DNA of 64,000 nt from Xanthobacteraceae bacterium (GTDB taxonomy: Bacteria > Pseudomonadota > Alphaproteobacteria > Rhizobiales > Xanthobacteraceae): NCBI GenBank assembly GCA_022841625.1, contig JALHRD010000001.1, forward strand, positions 248,001-312,000, written 5' to 3'. The position numbers and the translations under genes were made by a program. The notes under the pieces were generated by a model. It was not told the origin of the DNA and ran no database searches. It saw nothing but the letters and a program-made list of their open reading frames with translations. Below are positions 63,072 to 64,000 of this stretch, in pieces; positions within the stretch are counted from its first letter, which is position 1, and each line of letters starts with the position of its first letter.

Positions 63072-64000
63072 TCAGTGCGACAGCAGCGGCCCCCGCCCCA
63101 CATCCAGCCCCACCTCGACACGGTTGGTCGAGCCGTCATAGCGCGCCACTCCCGACGTACCGGTATTGAAGACATTGGCGTGCTGGGTCACGACATTGCC
63201 ATTGAACAGGTTGTACTGCACGCCGCCGTCGCCAAAACTCCAATTGGCGGCGCCGGTCGATGGGTTATAGCTGCCCTGGCCACCGATGAACGCCTGGAAC
63301 CCCGCCACCGGCGGCGTCTGAAAGTTCGCCCGCCAGTCGATCCGGCCATTACCCTGCATGACCACGTCGATCGAGCCCCAAGGCGTTGCGATCGAGAAGC
63401 CGGGATCGAGGCCCGGTATCGAAATCCCGAAGCGCGGCACCTGGGCCTCGCAATTATAGCCGGTGGGATAGGGCTTGCCGTCCCGGCAAGCGCTGACCGC
63501 GTCGGCATTGGCCATCTCGCAAGTGACCATCATCACCCGGCCGGTAATGCCTTGCGGACACGCTTTCTTGCAGTTGAATTCGACCTTGCAGGCCGCCGGG
63601 TCGCCCTGCACCGGAATGTTGGCCAGCGACGAACGGCGCGCCATCAGCAGGACGGGATCGGTGGCGTTGATCGCATAGGCCTGCCGCAGCGCCGCCTCCG
63701 CGCCCGTGCGATCGCCGAGCGCGTTCAGCGCCTCGGCGAGGCGCACATGGAAATGCGGCGCGCGACGACCGCCGAGTTGCACCGCCATGCGCAACGACTT
63801 CGCCGCTTCCTCAAGCAAGGCGCGATCGTTGCCGCGCGCCTGCGCAAGCCGCAACAGCGCGGTGCCAAGATTGTGATGCGCGACGCCCGCCTTCGGCATC
63901 AGGCGCGCGGCTTCGCGCTGCAATTCGACCGCCGCCAACAGCTCGGCTTCGGTCGCCCGCGATTTGCCGGCGCTGGTCGCGCCCTCGGCCAGCACAACGC
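63072..64000 (-). CDS. TPR-type protein with a Cys-containing C-terminal part (start beyond window)
   Basis: At least 307 residues; the frame is open to the right edge, so the true start lies outside. Residues up to about 120 are helical repeats of TPR type (EAARLMPKAGVAHHNLGTALLRLAQARG, HFHVRLAEALNALGDRTGAEAALRQAYAINATDP). Then follows a segment with six cysteines (ACKVEFNCKKACPQG ... VTCEMANADAVSACRDG ... YNCEAQVPRFG), suggesting an exported domain with disulfides. The C-terminus is rich in Gly, Asn and aromatic residues (GFQAFIGGQGSYNPSTGAANWSFGDGGVQYNLFNGNVV), resembling beta-rich secreted domains. I do not recognise the C-terminal family. The gap 62855-63071 upstream of cysS shows no gene. 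Confidence 0.7.
   Translation of the reverse strand, partial: VVLAEGATSAGKSRATEAELLAAVELQREAARLMPKAGVAHHNLGTALLRLAQARGNDRALLEEAAKSLRMAVQLGGRRAPHFHVRLAEALNALGDRTGAEAALRQAYAINATDPVLLMARRSSLANIPVQGDPAACKVEFNCKKACPQGITGRVMMVTCEMANADAVSACRDGKPYPTGYNCEAQVPRFGISIPGLDPGFSIATPWGSIDVVMQGNGRIDWRANFQTPPVAGFQAFIGGQGSYNPSTGAANWSFGDGGVQYNLFNGNVVTQHANVFNTGTSGVARYDGSTNRVEVGLDVGRGPLLSH

Noticed and set aside
62930-63175. Minus-strand frame ending GLNQICGICREIIR between cysS and the TPR gene
   Set aside because: The CxxC-like end is suggestive, but the frame overlaps the TPR gene, lacks a good start signal and has no support from context.
1-64000. tRNA, rRNA, CRISPR array, riboswitch or transposase gene
   Set aside because: I looked for typical T-loop sequences, regular direct repeats with spacers and transposase motifs on both strands and found nothing I could defend.

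Overview
The window is a GC-rich (roughly 60-65 %), gene-dense chromosomal segment of an alphaproteobacterium, most likely a member of the Hyphomicrobiales near Bradyrhizobium, Rhodopseudomonas or Xanthobacteraceae. The evidence is a hopanoid locus (hpnE, shc, hpnH, hpnN) beside ispH and dxs, the complete acpXL-to-lpxXL cluster for very-long-chain fatty acids on lipid A (typical of Hyphomicrobiales), a zeta-type (DUF1476) protein, and several orphan Bug/TctC-type periplasmic receptors. The genus assignment is inference. I saw no rRNA, tRNA, CRISPR array, prophage or transposase gene.

Layout. 1-10.5 kb: hopanoid and isoprenoid block: end of hpnE, shc, a DUF1476 protein, hpnH, ispH, dxs and the RND lipid exporter hpnN. 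10.7-18 kb: single metabolic genes: a methyltransferase, a YciI-like protein, two alpha/beta hydrolases, a glutamine-synthetase-like ligase, a GST and a BoxD/PaaZ-like aldehyde dehydrogenase. 18-22.8 kb: a compact catabolic cassette of periplasmic receptor, racemase-fold protein, FAD dehydrogenase and MmgE/PrpD protein. 22.9-27.2 kb: a hybrid PAS histidine kinase and a receiver protein with a degenerate EAL domain. 27.5-33.6 kb: a bicupin with an orphan EutA, two orphan Bug receptors, a GlcG/HbpS-type secreted protein with an in-frame stop near its end, and a carboxymuconolactone-decarboxylase-like protein. 33.6-40.1 kb: a PCu(A)C copper chaperone, a DedA protein, RlpA, a phnD-phnC-phnE-phnE transporter and a second GlcG/HbpS protein. 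40.4-45.8 kb: acpXL, fabZXL, fabF2XL, fabF1XL, adhXL and lpxXL. 46-53 kb: a PotF-like receptor, rhodanese, kup, motA/motB and mmsA. 53-57 kb: pssA, psd and an Atm1-type ABC exporter. 57-64 kb: a LOG-family protein, cimA, a 38-residue membrane protein, GNAT, DUF559, cysS and the end of a TPR protein.

Two themes join these parts. The first is the outer envelope: hopanoids and their export, C28-type lipid A acylation and phosphatidylethanolamine synthesis (pssA, psd) together cover much of the outer-membrane lipid specialisation of this order. The second is scavenging of small organic acids: many periplasmic receptors lie without permeases beside catabolic enzymes.

The most unusual non-coding feature is a composite of about 166 bp made of two mirrored long hairpins. 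It lies inside the acpXL cluster (40700-40865), again at the end of that cluster (45794-45960), and in decayed form before mmsA (51474-51609). Its stems differ in sequence but remain paired. A second repeat type (CCCTCTCCC/GGGAGAGGG palindromes) sits in frame inside the 5' ends of two successive ORFs downstream of cysS, one of which encodes a DUF559 endonuclease-fold protein.
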